DNA from: Flavobacteriales bacterium UBA7519 | GTDB taxonomy: Bacteria > Bacteroidota > Bacteroidia > Flavobacteriales > Weeksellaceae | DNA: 22,357 nt | Direction: 5' to 3' | NCBI GenBank assembly: GCA_002476905.1 | Contig: DLND01000045.1 | Coordinates: 1 to 22,357, forward strand | Shown: positions 1 through 7,312 of the stretch, one piece after another | Numbering within the stretch: position 1 is the first letter of the stretch | How the letters are laid out: every line of letters starts with the position of its first letter | Notes under the pieces: generated by a model | Seen by the model: the letters and a program-made list of their open reading frames with translations, nothing else | What the model was told of the DNA's origin: nothing | The model's database searches: none | Made by a program: the position numbers and the translations under genes

Positions 1-425
1 GAAATTACGGTACCCAATGGAATGTTTTTCAATTTCATTGCGTTACCTACATTTGGTTCTACGCTTTCTCCTGAAACGATTTTTTGATCTACTTTGATCC
101 CGTTTGGAGCGATGATATATCTTTTCTCTCCATCTGCATATTCAACTAAAGCGATGAATGCAGTTCTGTTTGGATCATACTCTACAGTTTTTACCGTAGC
201 TTCAACGTTGAATTTGTTTCTTTTGAAGTCGATAATTCTGTATTTCTTTTTGTGTCCACCGCCGGTGTAACGCATGGTCATTTTACCAGTTTGGTTACGT
301 CCACCTGACTTTTTAATACCAACTGTCAGAGATTTCTCTGGCTTGTTAGTAGTAATTTCCTCAAAGTTGTTTACAACTCTGAATCTCTGTCCCGGGGTGA
401 TAGGTTTTAATTTTCTAACAGACAT
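1..425 (-). CDS. rplB: 50S ribosomal protein L2, N-terminal part (cut by window edge)
   Basis: Reading from the ATG at 425 leftwards gives an open frame of 141 codons with no stop before the edge, so the 3' half lies outside. The protein starts [20 protein letters not shown], followed by [20 protein letters not shown] and [10 protein letters not shown], which are hallmark segments of bacterial L2. L2 binds 23S rRNA near the peptidyl transferase centre and helps join the subunits. It is the fourth gene of the rplC-rplD-rplW-rplB run, 19 bases after the rplW stop, and should be co-transcribed with them. Confidence 0.97.
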   Translation of the reverse strand, partial: MSVRKLKPITPGQRFRVVNNFEEITTNKPEKSLTVGIKKSGGRNQTGKMTMRYTGGGHKKKYRIIDFKRNKFNVEATVKTVEYDPNRTAFIALVEYADGEKRYIIAPNGIKVDQKIVSGESVEPNVGNAMKLKNIPLGTVI

Positions 426-444
426 TACTATTATTTATAATTAA

Positions 445-735
445 TTAATTAGTTGCGAAAATATCAATAACTTCTCCAGCAGCCAATGTTACAACTGCTT
501 TCTTCAATTTGTTAGTTTTCCCAACTTGAAGTCCTTTTTTCGTGTATTTAGAAGAAACTTTAGGCGCATAAATCATGGTTCTAACGTCCGCTACTTTTAC
601 ACCATAAGCTGCCTCAATAGCACCTTTAATCTGGATCTTGTTAGCTTTTGGAGCTACCAAGAAAGAATAAGCACCTCTTAGATCTGTAAGATAGTTTGCT
701 TTTTCTGAAATAATTGGTTTAATAATAAGTGACAT
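445..735 (-). CDS. rplW: 50S ribosomal protein L23
   Basis: This 96-residue protein begins MSLIIKPIISEKA, the usual L23 start (PIISEKA), and contains VEAAYGVKV-like and VRTMIYAPK-like segments in the expected order. The length is normal for the family. L23 sits at the exit of the ribosomal tunnel and docks trigger factor and signal recognition particle. Its ATG lies only three bases after the rplD stop, so translation is probably coupled. Fully ordinary otherwise. Confidence 0.97.
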   Translation of the reverse strand: MSLIIKPIISEKANYLTDLRGAYSFLVAPKANKIQIKGAIEAAYGVKVADVRTMIYAPKVSSKYTKKGLQVGKTNKLKKAVVTLAAGEVIDIFATN

Positions 736-738
736 GAT

Positions 739-1368
739 TTATTTCTTTAAGTTGTCCTGAAATTTTTCTACTGCACCTTCTAAGAAGATAATCTCACCTG
801 CGTTGATCAAATCATAAGAAGAAATCTCATTATAATTCAACACTCTTGTTTTAGGCAAGTTTCTTGAAGATAAATATACATTCTTGTTAGCTTCAGGAAG
901 CACGAATAATGATTTTTTACCTGTAAGCGTTAAAGCATCCAACAATGTGATGAATTCTTTAGTCTTAGGCGCATCAAAACTCAAGTTTTCTAAAACTCTA
1001 ATGCTGTTGTCTCTCATTTTCTGAGAAAGAACAGATTTTTTTGCTAATCTTTTTAGCGCTTTGTTCAATTTGAATCTGTAGTCTCTTGGTTTTGGACCAA
1101 ACACTCTACCTCCACCTTTGAAAGTTGGCGACTTGATATCACCATATCTCGCAGATCCTGAACCTTTTTGCTTCTTAAGCTTTCTAGTAGAAGCAGTGAT
1201 TTCGCTTCTTTCTTTAGATTTATGAGTACCTTGACGCTGTGCAGCAAGATATTGTTTAACCTCTAAGTAAACCGCGTGCTGATTTGGCTCAATTCCGAAT
1301 ACAGATTCGTCTAGAGTTACTTTTCTTCCGGTCTCTTTTCCTGATGTATTTAATACTACTAGTTCCAT
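739..1368 (-). CDS. rplD: 50S ribosomal protein L4
   Basis: This 209-residue protein shows the L4 signature in the first half: [16 protein letters not shown], then [16 protein letters not shown] and [13 protein letters not shown], which form the long loop that reaches into the ribosome exit tunnel. L4 is a primary 23S rRNA binder; in Escherichia coli it also represses its own S10 operon by binding the leader RNA. The ATG lies inside the end of rplC (10-base overlap), indicating translational coupling. The macrolide-relevant loop shows nothing that looks interrupted. Confidence 0.97.
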   Translation of the reverse strand: MELVVLNTSGKETGRKVTLDESVFGIEPNQHAVYLEVKQYLAAQRQGTHKSKERSEITASTRKLKKQKGSGSARYGDIKSPTFKGGGRVFGPKPRDYRFKLNKALKRLAKKSVLSQKMRDNSIRVLENLSFDAPKTKEFITLLDALTLTGKKSLFVLPEANKNVYLSSRNLPKTRVLNYNEISSYDLINAGEIIFLEGAVEKFQDNLKK

Positions 1369-1985
1369 TTCTTGATAATTACATAAGAATTTTTAGCTCC
1401 CGGAACAGCACCTTTTACTACTAAAAGATTTTGTTCTTGATCCACTTTTAACACTTGAAGGTTTTGTACAGTTACCTGCTTACCTCCCATTCTTCCAGCC
1501 ATTCTCATCCCTTTGAATACTCTTGAAGGGTCTGATCCAGCACCGATAGAACCTGGAGCTCTAAGTCTGTTGTGCTGACCATGAGTTGCCTGCATTACAC
1601 CTCCAAATCCGTGTCTTTTAACAACACCTTGGAAACCTTTACCTTTAGAAGTACCTGTTACATCCACATACTCTCCTTCTGCAAACATGTTCACTTCTAC
1701 TAAATCTCCTGTCTTAACATCGTGCTCGAATGCATTTCTGAATTCTACGATCTTAGCCTTAGGAGTTGAACCAGCCTTTTTGAAATGACCAGCTAACGCT
1801 TTACCAACGTTCTTCTCACTCTTGTCATCGAAACCTAGCTGAACAGCAACATATCCGTCAACTTCTTCGGTTCTGACCTGTAAAACCGAGCATGGACCAG
1901 CCTGAATAACTGTACAAGGAATGTTTTTTCCTTCTTCGTTAAACAAAGATGTCATACCGATTTTTTTACCAATAATACCTGACAT
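1359..1985 (-). CDS. rplC: 50S ribosomal protein L3
   Basis: The 208-residue protein begins [20 protein letters not shown] and carries the family core: [19 protein letters not shown], then [20 protein letters not shown] and the [10 protein letters not shown] segment that approaches the peptidyl transferase centre. Length is typical. It is the first gene of the left ribosomal block, with its own promoter (2083-2113) and a leader of about 90 bases. In most bacteria rplC follows rpsJ directly; here rpsJ is 5 kb away, beyond a terminator. Confidence 0.97.
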   Translation of the reverse strand: MSGIIGKKIGMTSLFNEEGKNIPCTVIQAGPCSVLQVRTEEVDGYVAVQLGFDDKSEKNVGKALAGHFKKAGSTPKAKIVEFRNAFEHDVKTGDLVEVNMFAEGEYVDVTGTSKGKGFQGVVKRHGFGGVMQATHGQHNRLRAPGSIGAGSDPSRVFKGMRMAGRMGGKQVTVQNLQVLKVDQEQNLLVVKGAVPGAKNSYVIIKKWN

Positions 1986-2017
1986 TATTTATATATATCT
2001 ATTATATTTTAATTCAG

Positions 2018-2076
2018 CATTTTAGCGGTTTCCGTGATATCTATGTCTGAAATAGGCATACTGCTTCCGTAAAATG
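2018..2076 (-). promoter_or_regulatory. Candidate structured 5' leader of the rplC operon
   Basis: In the minus-strand transcript the segment 2076-2067 (CAUUUUACGG) can pair with 2028-2018 (CCGCUAAAAUG), giving ten base pairs with one bulged C. Inside the loop a second hairpin is possible: GUAU plus CUAU on one side, AUAG plus AUAU on the other, closing a UUCAGAC loop with a two-base bulge. The hexamer ACGGAA occurs twice, once on each side of the inner hairpin. The fold begins right at the predicted transcript start and ends about 33 bases before the rplC ATG. An autoregulatory ribosomal protein leader is a plausible reading, but no covariation evidence is available. Confidence 0.5.
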
Positions 2077-2082
2077 AGTGTG

Positions 2083-2113
2083 CAAATTTATGTATAATTT
2101 TCAAACTGACAAA
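2083..2113 (-). promoter_or_regulatory. Promoter of the rplC-rplD-rplW-rplB block
   Basis: The minus strand reads TTTG, 19 bases, TAAATTTG, matching the Bacteroidota housekeeping consensus (TTG near -33, TAnnTTTG near -7) exactly in both elements. Predicted transcription start is about 2076-2079, roughly 90 bases before the rplC ATG. The 19-base spacer is the same as in the rpsL promoter in this window. Confidence 0.8.
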
Positions 2114-2203
2114 CAATTACAGTAAAATATTTTGATTTTTAACGTTTTAGCTCCATTCATGGATTTTTTACGATTTTTACAAACTGAATTTCTACATTTG
2201 ATT

Positions 2204-3181
2204 ATGAAAAAAATAATTTCAATTTTTATTCTCATCTTATTTTTCAGCTGTAATAAACATGGGCAACACGCTCACGGATTTTACTTTTGGAAATCTAAAT
2301 TAACCCTAAAAGATTCAGAAAAAAACATATTAGAAAAATCAACAGTAACAAATTTCTATGTCCGGTTTTTCGATGTTGATAAAATAGGTGACAAATTTCA
2401 GCCTGTCGGCGTTATCTCAAAATCGGAAAATTTCAGCAGTTCGAAACTAATTGTTCCGGTCATTTTTATTACAAACAGAACATTTCTTTACATCAAAGAT
2501 TCTGAAGTTGATTTTCTCGCCAAAAGCATTCATGAACTCATCGAAAGGAAAACAAAAGAACTAAATTTCCGAGATATTTCGGAAATCCAGATCGACTGTG
2601 ATTGGACTGCTGGAACAAAAGATGATTATTTTAGATTTCTCAAAAAACTTAAAGGGCTTTCCCATAAAGAAATTACGTCCACATTACGACTTCATCAAGT
2701 GAAAGATAAGAGTAAAATGGGAATTCCGCCAGTAAGCAAAGTTTATCTGATGTGTTACTCTACATCATCGCCATTAGAAAACTCAGATAAAAATTCGATC
2801 CTGGACATTAAGATTCTGAAAAACTATCTCTCAGATGTTCAGGATTATCCTATAAAAAAAATAGATATCGCCTTGCCCATTTACTCTTGGGGAGTCGTGA
2901 CCAACCATCTTGGGAAACACAAACTGATTAATGCTCTATCTGAAAAAGATCTCAATCATAAGGATTTAGAAAAAATTTCTAACAATGAAGCCGTTGTAAA
3001 GAAGGATGGTTTCTTTTTTGGTTATTATCTTAATAAAGGTTTCAAGATAAAAGTGGAACAAATCCCGGAGAAAACCCTGGATGAAGCCGTGTTTTTTCTC
3101 AATCACAAAATTCCTAAATTTAACATCATTTATTATCAATTGGATGAAAGGTTTATCAAAAACAGAAATTTCAACCGTTAA
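2204..3181 (+). CDS. Conserved exported lipoprotein of unknown function, first of a secreted pair
   Basis: I chose the ATG at 2204 because translation there gives MKKIISIFILILFFSC, a lipoprotein signal with Cys16 as the modified residue; an in-frame ATG at 2132 would put 24 unrelated residues in front. The mature protein (about 310 residues) has alternating strands and helices, with conserved-looking segments FYVRFFDVD, EIQIDCDWTAG followed by a helix, STLRLHQVK, GIPPVSKVYLMCYS and DIALPIYSWGVV. This layout, with an acidic D-x-D strand end and later strand ends carrying Tyr/Trp, resembles TIM-barrel glycoside-hydrolase-like families such as DUF3142; that is an inference from pattern only. The next gene starts 16 bases later, so they are probably one operon. 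No catalytic function is claimed. Confidence 0.85.
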   Translation: MKKIISIFILILFFSCNKHGQHAHGFYFWKSKLTLKDSEKNILEKSTVTNFYVRFFDVDKIGDKFQPVGVISKSENFSSSKLIVPVIFITNRTFLYIKDSEVDFLAKSIHELIERKTKELNFRDISEIQIDCDWTAGTKDDYFRFLKKLKGLSHKEITSTLRLHQVKDKSKMGIPPVSKVYLMCYSTSSPLENSDKNSILDIKILKNYLSDVQDYPIKKIDIALPIYSWGVVTNHLGKHKLINALSEKDLNHKDLEKISNNEAVVKKDGFFFGYYLNKGFKIKVEQIPEKTLDEAVFFLNHKIPKFNIIYYQLDERFIKNRNFNR

Positions 3182-3196
3182 TAAAAAACTTAAACT

Positions 3197-5905
3197 ATGA
3201 AAAAATTCTTTTTAAGCTTTGTTCTTGCTTCTGCGTTTTTCAATCAATCAAAAGCTTGTGCGTGGTACGACCCGGATTATGATTACTTCAATCTTTTTAC
3301 ACAAAACATCATCCGGGATAAATCTCTAACGCCATTTTTGCTGACTTATTCAGCAAGATTTTACGAAGACGAAAAAGCTGTAATTCCTAACGAAAATATA
3401 GAAAGCTGGCAAAAATATTTCGGGAATCAGTTCAATTACCGTGAAACGGAATATCTGGTAAATCACCTACCTTTGCAGGCACTAAACGCAATCAAAACCG
3501 GGAAAACTTCTTCTGAACCAATATTAGCCAAACTTGGAAATTCTTTTTACAACAAATATAAAGAAGGAATTGATTATCTCATTGAGGCCAAATATCTGGA
3601 GCCTTATATGCGAATCAGCTATGTGGAAAGTCCGGATTCTTTCTATTACCGTTCCGAAACGGATAATAAGAATGCTACTAATCTTGATTATGACAAAACA
3701 CTCGCCGCACTGAACTCGCTTTATAATTCAGCAAGAAATCCTAATATTAAATTGCGTTACGGATATCAGCTGGTGCGATTTAATCATTACACCAGACATT
3801 TTGAGGAATCTATCAATGCTTTTAAAAAATATGTCGAACCACTAAATATCAAATCTGCTCCTTATTATCTCGCCTTGGATCAATTTGCCGGTGCTGAACG
3901 TGGTCTTGGCAAAAATGAAGATGCTAACTGGCATTTTTTTCAGGTTTTTATGAATTCAAAATCTTTGAAAAGGGATGCTTTTGTGTCGATGAAACTTTCG
4001 GATAGCGCTTCTTTCAATAACATTTTGAAACGCGCTGGTAATGATAAGGAAAAAACAATGGCATATTTCCTTTTGGGCTATCAGGATTTTAATGATCCGC
4101 TCCCAATGATGAAAAAAATCTATGATATGGATCCGGAATCTGAAATGCTGAAAGTGTTAGGCGCAAGAGCAATTAATGAGCTTGAAAGAAATTATCTTCC
4201 TGTCTATTATTATCAGAATCCCGAAACACAAGATACAACTGGTAAAACAACAGAGCAACCAAAAGTTAATGATAAGGAAAATTCTGAAAAACAAGAATTA
4301 TCCCTTTGGCAAAGAATCGTGCGATGGTTCAAAAGTATTTTCGGTTCAAAATCTTCCGAAAAAATTGATCGCAGCAATGATCTTTCTGATAAGCAATATT
4401 TAGAAAATCCAGACAGAATTCCATTTTACAACAAAGCGGAATATAGCTACTATAATAATGACAATGATAAACCAGTCAATTACCTTTCCGACCTCGAAGA
4501 TTTTACTGACAAAATAAAAGACGAGAGCAAAGACGAATTTTGGAAAATAGCAGACGCCTACCTGAAATTTCTTCAAAAAGATTATGAAGGCAGCTCAGAA
4601 GTTTTGAGCAGCATCAAAACCAATGACAAAAATTATCAATCTCAGATCCAGAAAATGAAAATGCTGAATGATATCGTCTCACAGCCAAAAATATCATCGG
4701 ATTTCGAGGAACATCTTTATAAAGATTACCGTGAGTTCTTCGAAGAAAAGCCAAAAAAAATGGAAACCGACAGCACTGCAGAAAATTTCGAATATAAGGA
4801 ATATACAGCTCCTTCGACACAAGAGTTTTTAAAAGATATTCTTGCCAACCGGTATTTTCTGCAAGGTGATGATGCGAAATCTTTCCTAATGAATAATCAA
4901 CTGTCTGATCTTCGATTTAATCCGAATCTGAACCTTGCCAAAAAACTACAGACATTTTTTAATAAAAAAGACAAATCTACTTTTGAGAACCAAATCATTG
5001 CTAAAAACATTAATAATGTTGGCGATACAGAATCGTTCTTCAATCTTATCTACGGTGATTTTGCAATGAGAAACGCCGACTTTGCAAATGCCAAAAAATA
5101 TTATGAGAAAGCCGTTCTGTTCTCAGGTATTCCATTGCCGGAAGGTTATTATGATTACAATACCGGAAATTATGTAAAATATCAAAACACTTCGGATCTG
5201 TATAATGGATTCAGTAATATTTCCGGATTAATTTTCGGGCATAACGTGTGGGAAAGTTACCAAAGCCCAGATGATGTTAGCATGAAAGCTGAGGGTTTTA
5301 CTAATGAATTTCCATTCATCAAACAAAATATGAATAAGCTAGAGCTTGCAGACGCTGTATTGAGACTTCAACAAACCGGTAAAAGCAAAGGCGAAATATC
5401 TTCAAAAGCGAATCAGCTGATTGGAAATTTGCTTTATAACACTTCAGTTTTAGGCTATTATCGTGAAGTGTTTGTGATGGATACTGATAATTCCAACGGC
5501 GGAAAATATTATTTTGGAAATGATGAAAGTCCTTTCAGGTATTATTATAAAAATTATGGCTCCAATGTTTATATAAAACCGGACAATTTTGATCTGTCCA
5601 TTCAATACTACAGTAATGCTCTGCAAAATTCCGGCGACAAGGAACAAAAGGCAAGAATACTTTTCCAAATGGCAAGTGCAGAGCAAGGTAAATATTATCA
5701 GTGGGAAGCCAGACAGCCAAGTGTATCTTATGATGATAAAAACTGGGAACAAAAATCCAAACAACGAGAGATTGAATTCGCCAATATGAAAAATGAAAAG
5801 TTCAGAACTTATTTCACACAGCTTAAACAAAATTTTGGTGATACTGAAGCTGTAAAAAGTCTAAGCGGAAGTTGTTCTTACTTTGACTATTTCATGAAAA
5901 AATAA
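3197..5905 (+). CDS. Large exported helical-repeat protein of unknown function, second of the secreted pair
   Basis: This 902-residue protein starts with a signal peptide (MKKFFLSFVLASAFF) and the mature part opens with an aromatic, acidic segment, CAWYDPDYDYFNLF. Much of the rest is alpha-helical. At about residues 617-640 one unit has TPR spacing (YGDFAMRNADFANAKKYYEK), and several others look like degenerate helical repeats, so a solenoid fold is likely. Around residues 365-385 a polar, acidic linker is broken by an amphipathic cationic stretch, LWQRIVRWFKSIFG. The protein ends with GSCSYFDYFMKK. It lies 16 bases after the lipoprotein gene and ends at a strong hairpin, so the two appear to form a complete unit. 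I do not recognise a named family; a periplasmic or surface scaffold is a guess. Confidence 0.85.
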   Translation: MKKFFLSFVLASAFFNQSKACAWYDPDYDYFNLFTQNIIRDKSLTPFLLTYSARFYEDEKAVIPNENIESWQKYFGNQFNYRETEYLVNHLPLQALNAIKTGKTSSEPILAKLGNSFYNKYKEGIDYLIEAKYLEPYMRISYVESPDSFYYRSETDNKNATNLDYDKTLAALNSLYNSARNPNIKLRYGYQLVRFNHYTRHFEESINAFKKYVEPLNIKSAPYYLALDQFAGAERGLGKNEDANWHFFQVFMNSKSLKRDAFVSMKLSDSASFNNILKRAGNDKEKTMAYFLLGYQDFNDPLPMMKKIYDMDPESEMLKVLGARAINELERNYLPVYYYQNPETQDTTGKTTEQPKVNDKENSEKQELSLWQRIVRWFKSIFGSKSSEKIDRSNDLSDKQYLENPDRIPFYNKAEYSYYNNDNDKPVNYLSDLEDFTDKIKDESKDEFWKIADAYLKFLQKDYEGSSEVLSSIKTNDKNYQSQIQKMKMLNDIVSQPKISSDFEEHLYKDYREFFEEKPKKMETDSTAENFEYKEYTAPSTQEFLKDILANRYFLQGDDAKSFLMNNQLSDLRFNPNLNLAKKLQTFFNKKDKSTFENQIIAKNINNVGDTESFFNLIYGDFAMRNADFANAKKYYEKAVLFSGIPLPEGYYDYNTGNYVKYQNTSDLYNGFSNISGLIFGHNVWESYQSPDDVSMKAEGFTNEFPFIKQNMNKLELADAVLRLQQTGKSKGEISSKANQLIGNLLYNTSVLGYYREVFVMDTDNSNGGKYYFGNDESPFRYYYKNYGSNVYIKPDNFDLSIQYYSNALQNSGDKEQKARILFQMASAEQGKYYQWEARQPSVSYDDKNWEQKSKQREIEFANMKNEKFRTYFTQLKQNFGDTEAVKSLSGSCSYFDYFMKK

Positions 5906-5907
5906 TT

Positions 5908-5936
5908 AAAAAGGAATCATTTCGATTCCTTTTTTT
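5908..5936. terminator. Bidirectional terminator between the secreted pair and the iron permease gene
   Basis: AAAAAGGAATC (5908-5918) pairs perfectly with GATTCCTTTTT (5924-5934) around an ATTTC loop, giving an 11-bp stem followed by Ts on the plus strand and by an A/T-rich tail on the minus strand. The stop codon of the converging minus-strand gene (5917-5919) lies inside the stem. Confidence 0.85.
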
Positions 5937-6411
5937 GATTTTGTTTGGATAACCACTCTTCGTGTCTTTTCTGAAAAGCTTCGTATTTATTTTCCTGATT
6001 CTTCCTCGCTGCATCGATAGAATGCGATTGATGAATATCTTCTTCATTTTCCGCATAGTCAGAAAGCATTTCGTAGTAGCGATGCAACTGATCCAGTTCT
6101 TTTTCGGTAAGATCTTCAATATCTACAATCCTATTGCTTGCTTTTTCATTGGAAGCTATAAGCTCGTTCAACTTGATCTGGATAGCTTTCGAATCTTTAT
6201 TCTGAGCTTTCTGAATAAGAAAGACCATAAGAAAGGTAATAATGGTTGTCCCGGTATTAATCACCAGTTGCCAAGTTTCGGAATAATTAAAAACCGGACC
6301 TGTGACCGCCCAGATGATTACAATCAATGTGGCAATAATAAATGCTGCTGAACTCCCGGTGAATTTGGTAGCCGAATTTGCGAATCTTTCGAAAAAATTT
6401 TTACTTTTCAT
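5917..6411 (-). CDS. Low affinity iron permease family membrane protein
   Basis: The 164-residue protein has two hydrophobic segments, about residues 22-41 (AAFIIATLIVIIWAVTGPVF) and 50-66, separated by a loop with W48, then the sequence LVINTGTTIITFLMVFLIQ and KLNELIASNEKASNR. These are the hallmarks of the bacterial low affinity iron permease family (Pfam Iron_permease). The family name comes from similarity to a fungal Fe(II) transporter; transport by these short bacterial proteins is not well established. The last 60 residues form a charged cytoplasmic tail. The stop codon lies inside the terminator stem shared with the opposing operon. It sits alone inside the ribosomal operon gap. Confidence 0.85.
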   Translation of the reverse strand: MKSKNFFERFANSATKFTGSSAAFIIATLIVIIWAVTGPVFNYSETWQLVINTGTTIITFLMVFLIQKAQNKDSKAIQIKLNELIASNEKASNRIVDIEDLTEKELDQLHRYYEMLSDYAENEEDIHQSHSIDAARKNQENKYEAFQKRHEEWLSKQNQKKESK

Positions 6412-6460
6412 CTTTTATATCTCAAAGATTTAAAAATTAAGACTTCTGTGGTAGAGGTCT

Positions 6461-6468
6461 CAAAGTTA
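6461..6468 (-). promoter_or_regulatory. Candidate -7 element for the iron permease family gene
   Basis: The minus strand reads TAACTTTG, matching TAnnTTTG, about 50 bases before the ATG at 6411. The nearest upstream TTTG is 25 bases away, longer than the usual 18-19, so only the -7 element is convincing. Confidence 0.4.
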
Positions 6469-6482
6469 TTAAAATTTAATTA

Positions 6483-6783
6483 CTAATCTTTTACAAATTT
6501 GGTATTAGTTCCTCTTGAAACAATGTGTTCTGCTCAGTTGAATATTTCACGTGAAGCTTTAACAGCGACAGCGGACACATTCAAAACGTTCCTTACCGGA
6601 TTTGGATATACTTTTACTGATATTCTGTTATTAACATCATCTACAGCCTGAGTTGAAGTACCATTGCTGGTTTTACCGCATAGAAAATATTTCCAATCGC
6701 AGAAACTCTAATCCCAACTTGCAATTAAGATGGAAACAAGAAATTATCTCTTGTCCGTCAATAAGATTACGATTTTCCCAACC
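6483..6783 (-). pseudogene. Decayed 3' end of a T9SS cargo gene (type A sorting domain remnant)
   Basis: Three minus-strand frames, read in order, give one recognisable protein tail. The frame beginning at 6783 reads GWENRNLIDGQEIISCFHLN. The next, around 6718-6680, reads VGIRVSAIGNIFYA. The last, from about 6674, reads CGKTSNGTSTQAVDDVNN, then ISVKVYPNPVRNVLNVSAVA, a clear type IX secretion sorting domain (VYPNP motif). That frame hits a TGA at 6534-6536, resumes with HIVSRGTNTKFVKD and stops at 6483-6485; the typical middle of the sorting domain is missing. At least one and probably two frameshifts, a stop and a deletion are therefore visible. The first fragment is less certain than the other two. 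The rest of the original gene is absent, because rpsJ and its terminator lie just upstream. Confidence 0.75.
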
Positions 6784-6895
6784 CTAGTATTTATTATTGC
6801 GTCTCTGAAAATGCAGCTTAATTAATTATATAGAGACTAATAGTCTTCGGACATAGATGCCTATCACTATCTTATCAGCTTCTTAACTACATAAT

Positions 6896-6926
6896 AAAAA
6901 AATCCCTCTTCTTTCGAAAAGGGATA
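6896..6926 (-). terminator. Terminator of the rpsL-rpsG-fusA-rpsJ operon
   Basis: On the minus strand ATCCCT and AGGGAT (6925-6920 and 6907-6902) form a stem with a 12-base loop and are followed by a run of seven Ts (6902-6896). It lies 63 bases past the rpsJ stop codon, ending the right-hand ribosomal transcript before the foreign block. Confidence 0.75.
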
Positions 6927-6988
6927 ATTATCATAGCAAAGTGCTCGTTTTTGTCTGATAACTATTGGCTACAAGACAAATGCTAAAA

Positions 6989-7294
6989 TCACACTTTAAT
7001 TTCTACGTCTACACCTGAAGGAAGTTCTAATTTCATTAGAGCATCTACAGTTTTAGAAGAAGAAGAGTAGATATCCATCAGTCTTTTGTGAGCTGATAAT
7101 TGGAATTGTTCTCTAGCTTTCTTGTTTACGTGCGGAGATCTCAATACAGTGAAGATTCTCTTGTTCGTTGGCAATGGGATTGGTCCGTTTACAACAGCAC
7201 CAGTCGCCTTTACCGTTTTTACGATTTTCTCTGCAGATTTATCTACCAAGTTGTAATCGTAAGATTTAAGTTTTATTCTGATTCTTTGTGACAT
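6989..7294 (-). CDS. rpsJ: 30S ribosomal protein S10
   Basis: This 101-residue protein begins [20 protein letters not shown] and contains [20 protein letters not shown], both diagnostic of S10. S10 is part of the 30S head and, in many bacteria, doubles as NusE in transcription antitermination. It starts 18 bases after the fusA stop and is the last gene of the right block. A terminator follows, whereas in the usual arrangement rplC would follow. Confidence 0.97.
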   Translation of the reverse strand: MSQRIRIKLKSYDYNLVDKSAEKIVKTVKATGAVVNGPIPLPTNKRIFTVLRSPHVNKKAREQFQLSAHKRLMDIYSSSSKTVDALMKLELPSGVDVEIKV

Positions 7295-7312
7295 TTTAAT
7301 CTAATTTAAATA

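Larger units (their letters stand above)
6412..6988. other. 577-base interval between the iron permease gene and rpsJ
   Basis: From left to right it holds the permease upstream region, the decayed T9SS cargo remnant (6483-6783), an A/T-rich stretch with a small inverted repeat AGACTA-A-TAGTCT at 6834-6846, the rpsJ terminator (6896-6926), and a second hairpin just after rpsJ where TTTGTCT (6949-6955) can pair with AGACAAA (6974-6980). I see no intact gene and no transposase fragment. Confidence 0.7.

Noticed and set aside
2126..2203. N-terminal extension of the lipoprotein to an ATG at 2132
   Set aside because: It would place 24 residues before a perfect lipoprotein signal peptide, which must be at the N-terminus.
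5450..5830. 126-codon minus-strand open frame within the 902-residue protein gene
   Set aside because: It is antisense to a well-supported gene, is a run of Ile, Phe and Cys typical of the complement of A-rich codons, and has no family-like motif.
5962..6351. 129-codon plus-strand open frame opposite the iron permease gene
   Set aside because: The minus strand encodes a recognisable family with two membrane segments; the plus frame is a shadow.
6834..6846. AGACTA-A-TAGTCT inverted repeat as an insertion sequence end
   Set aside because: There is no partner repeat, target duplication or transposase fragment nearby; a chance palindrome in A+T-rich DNA is as likely.
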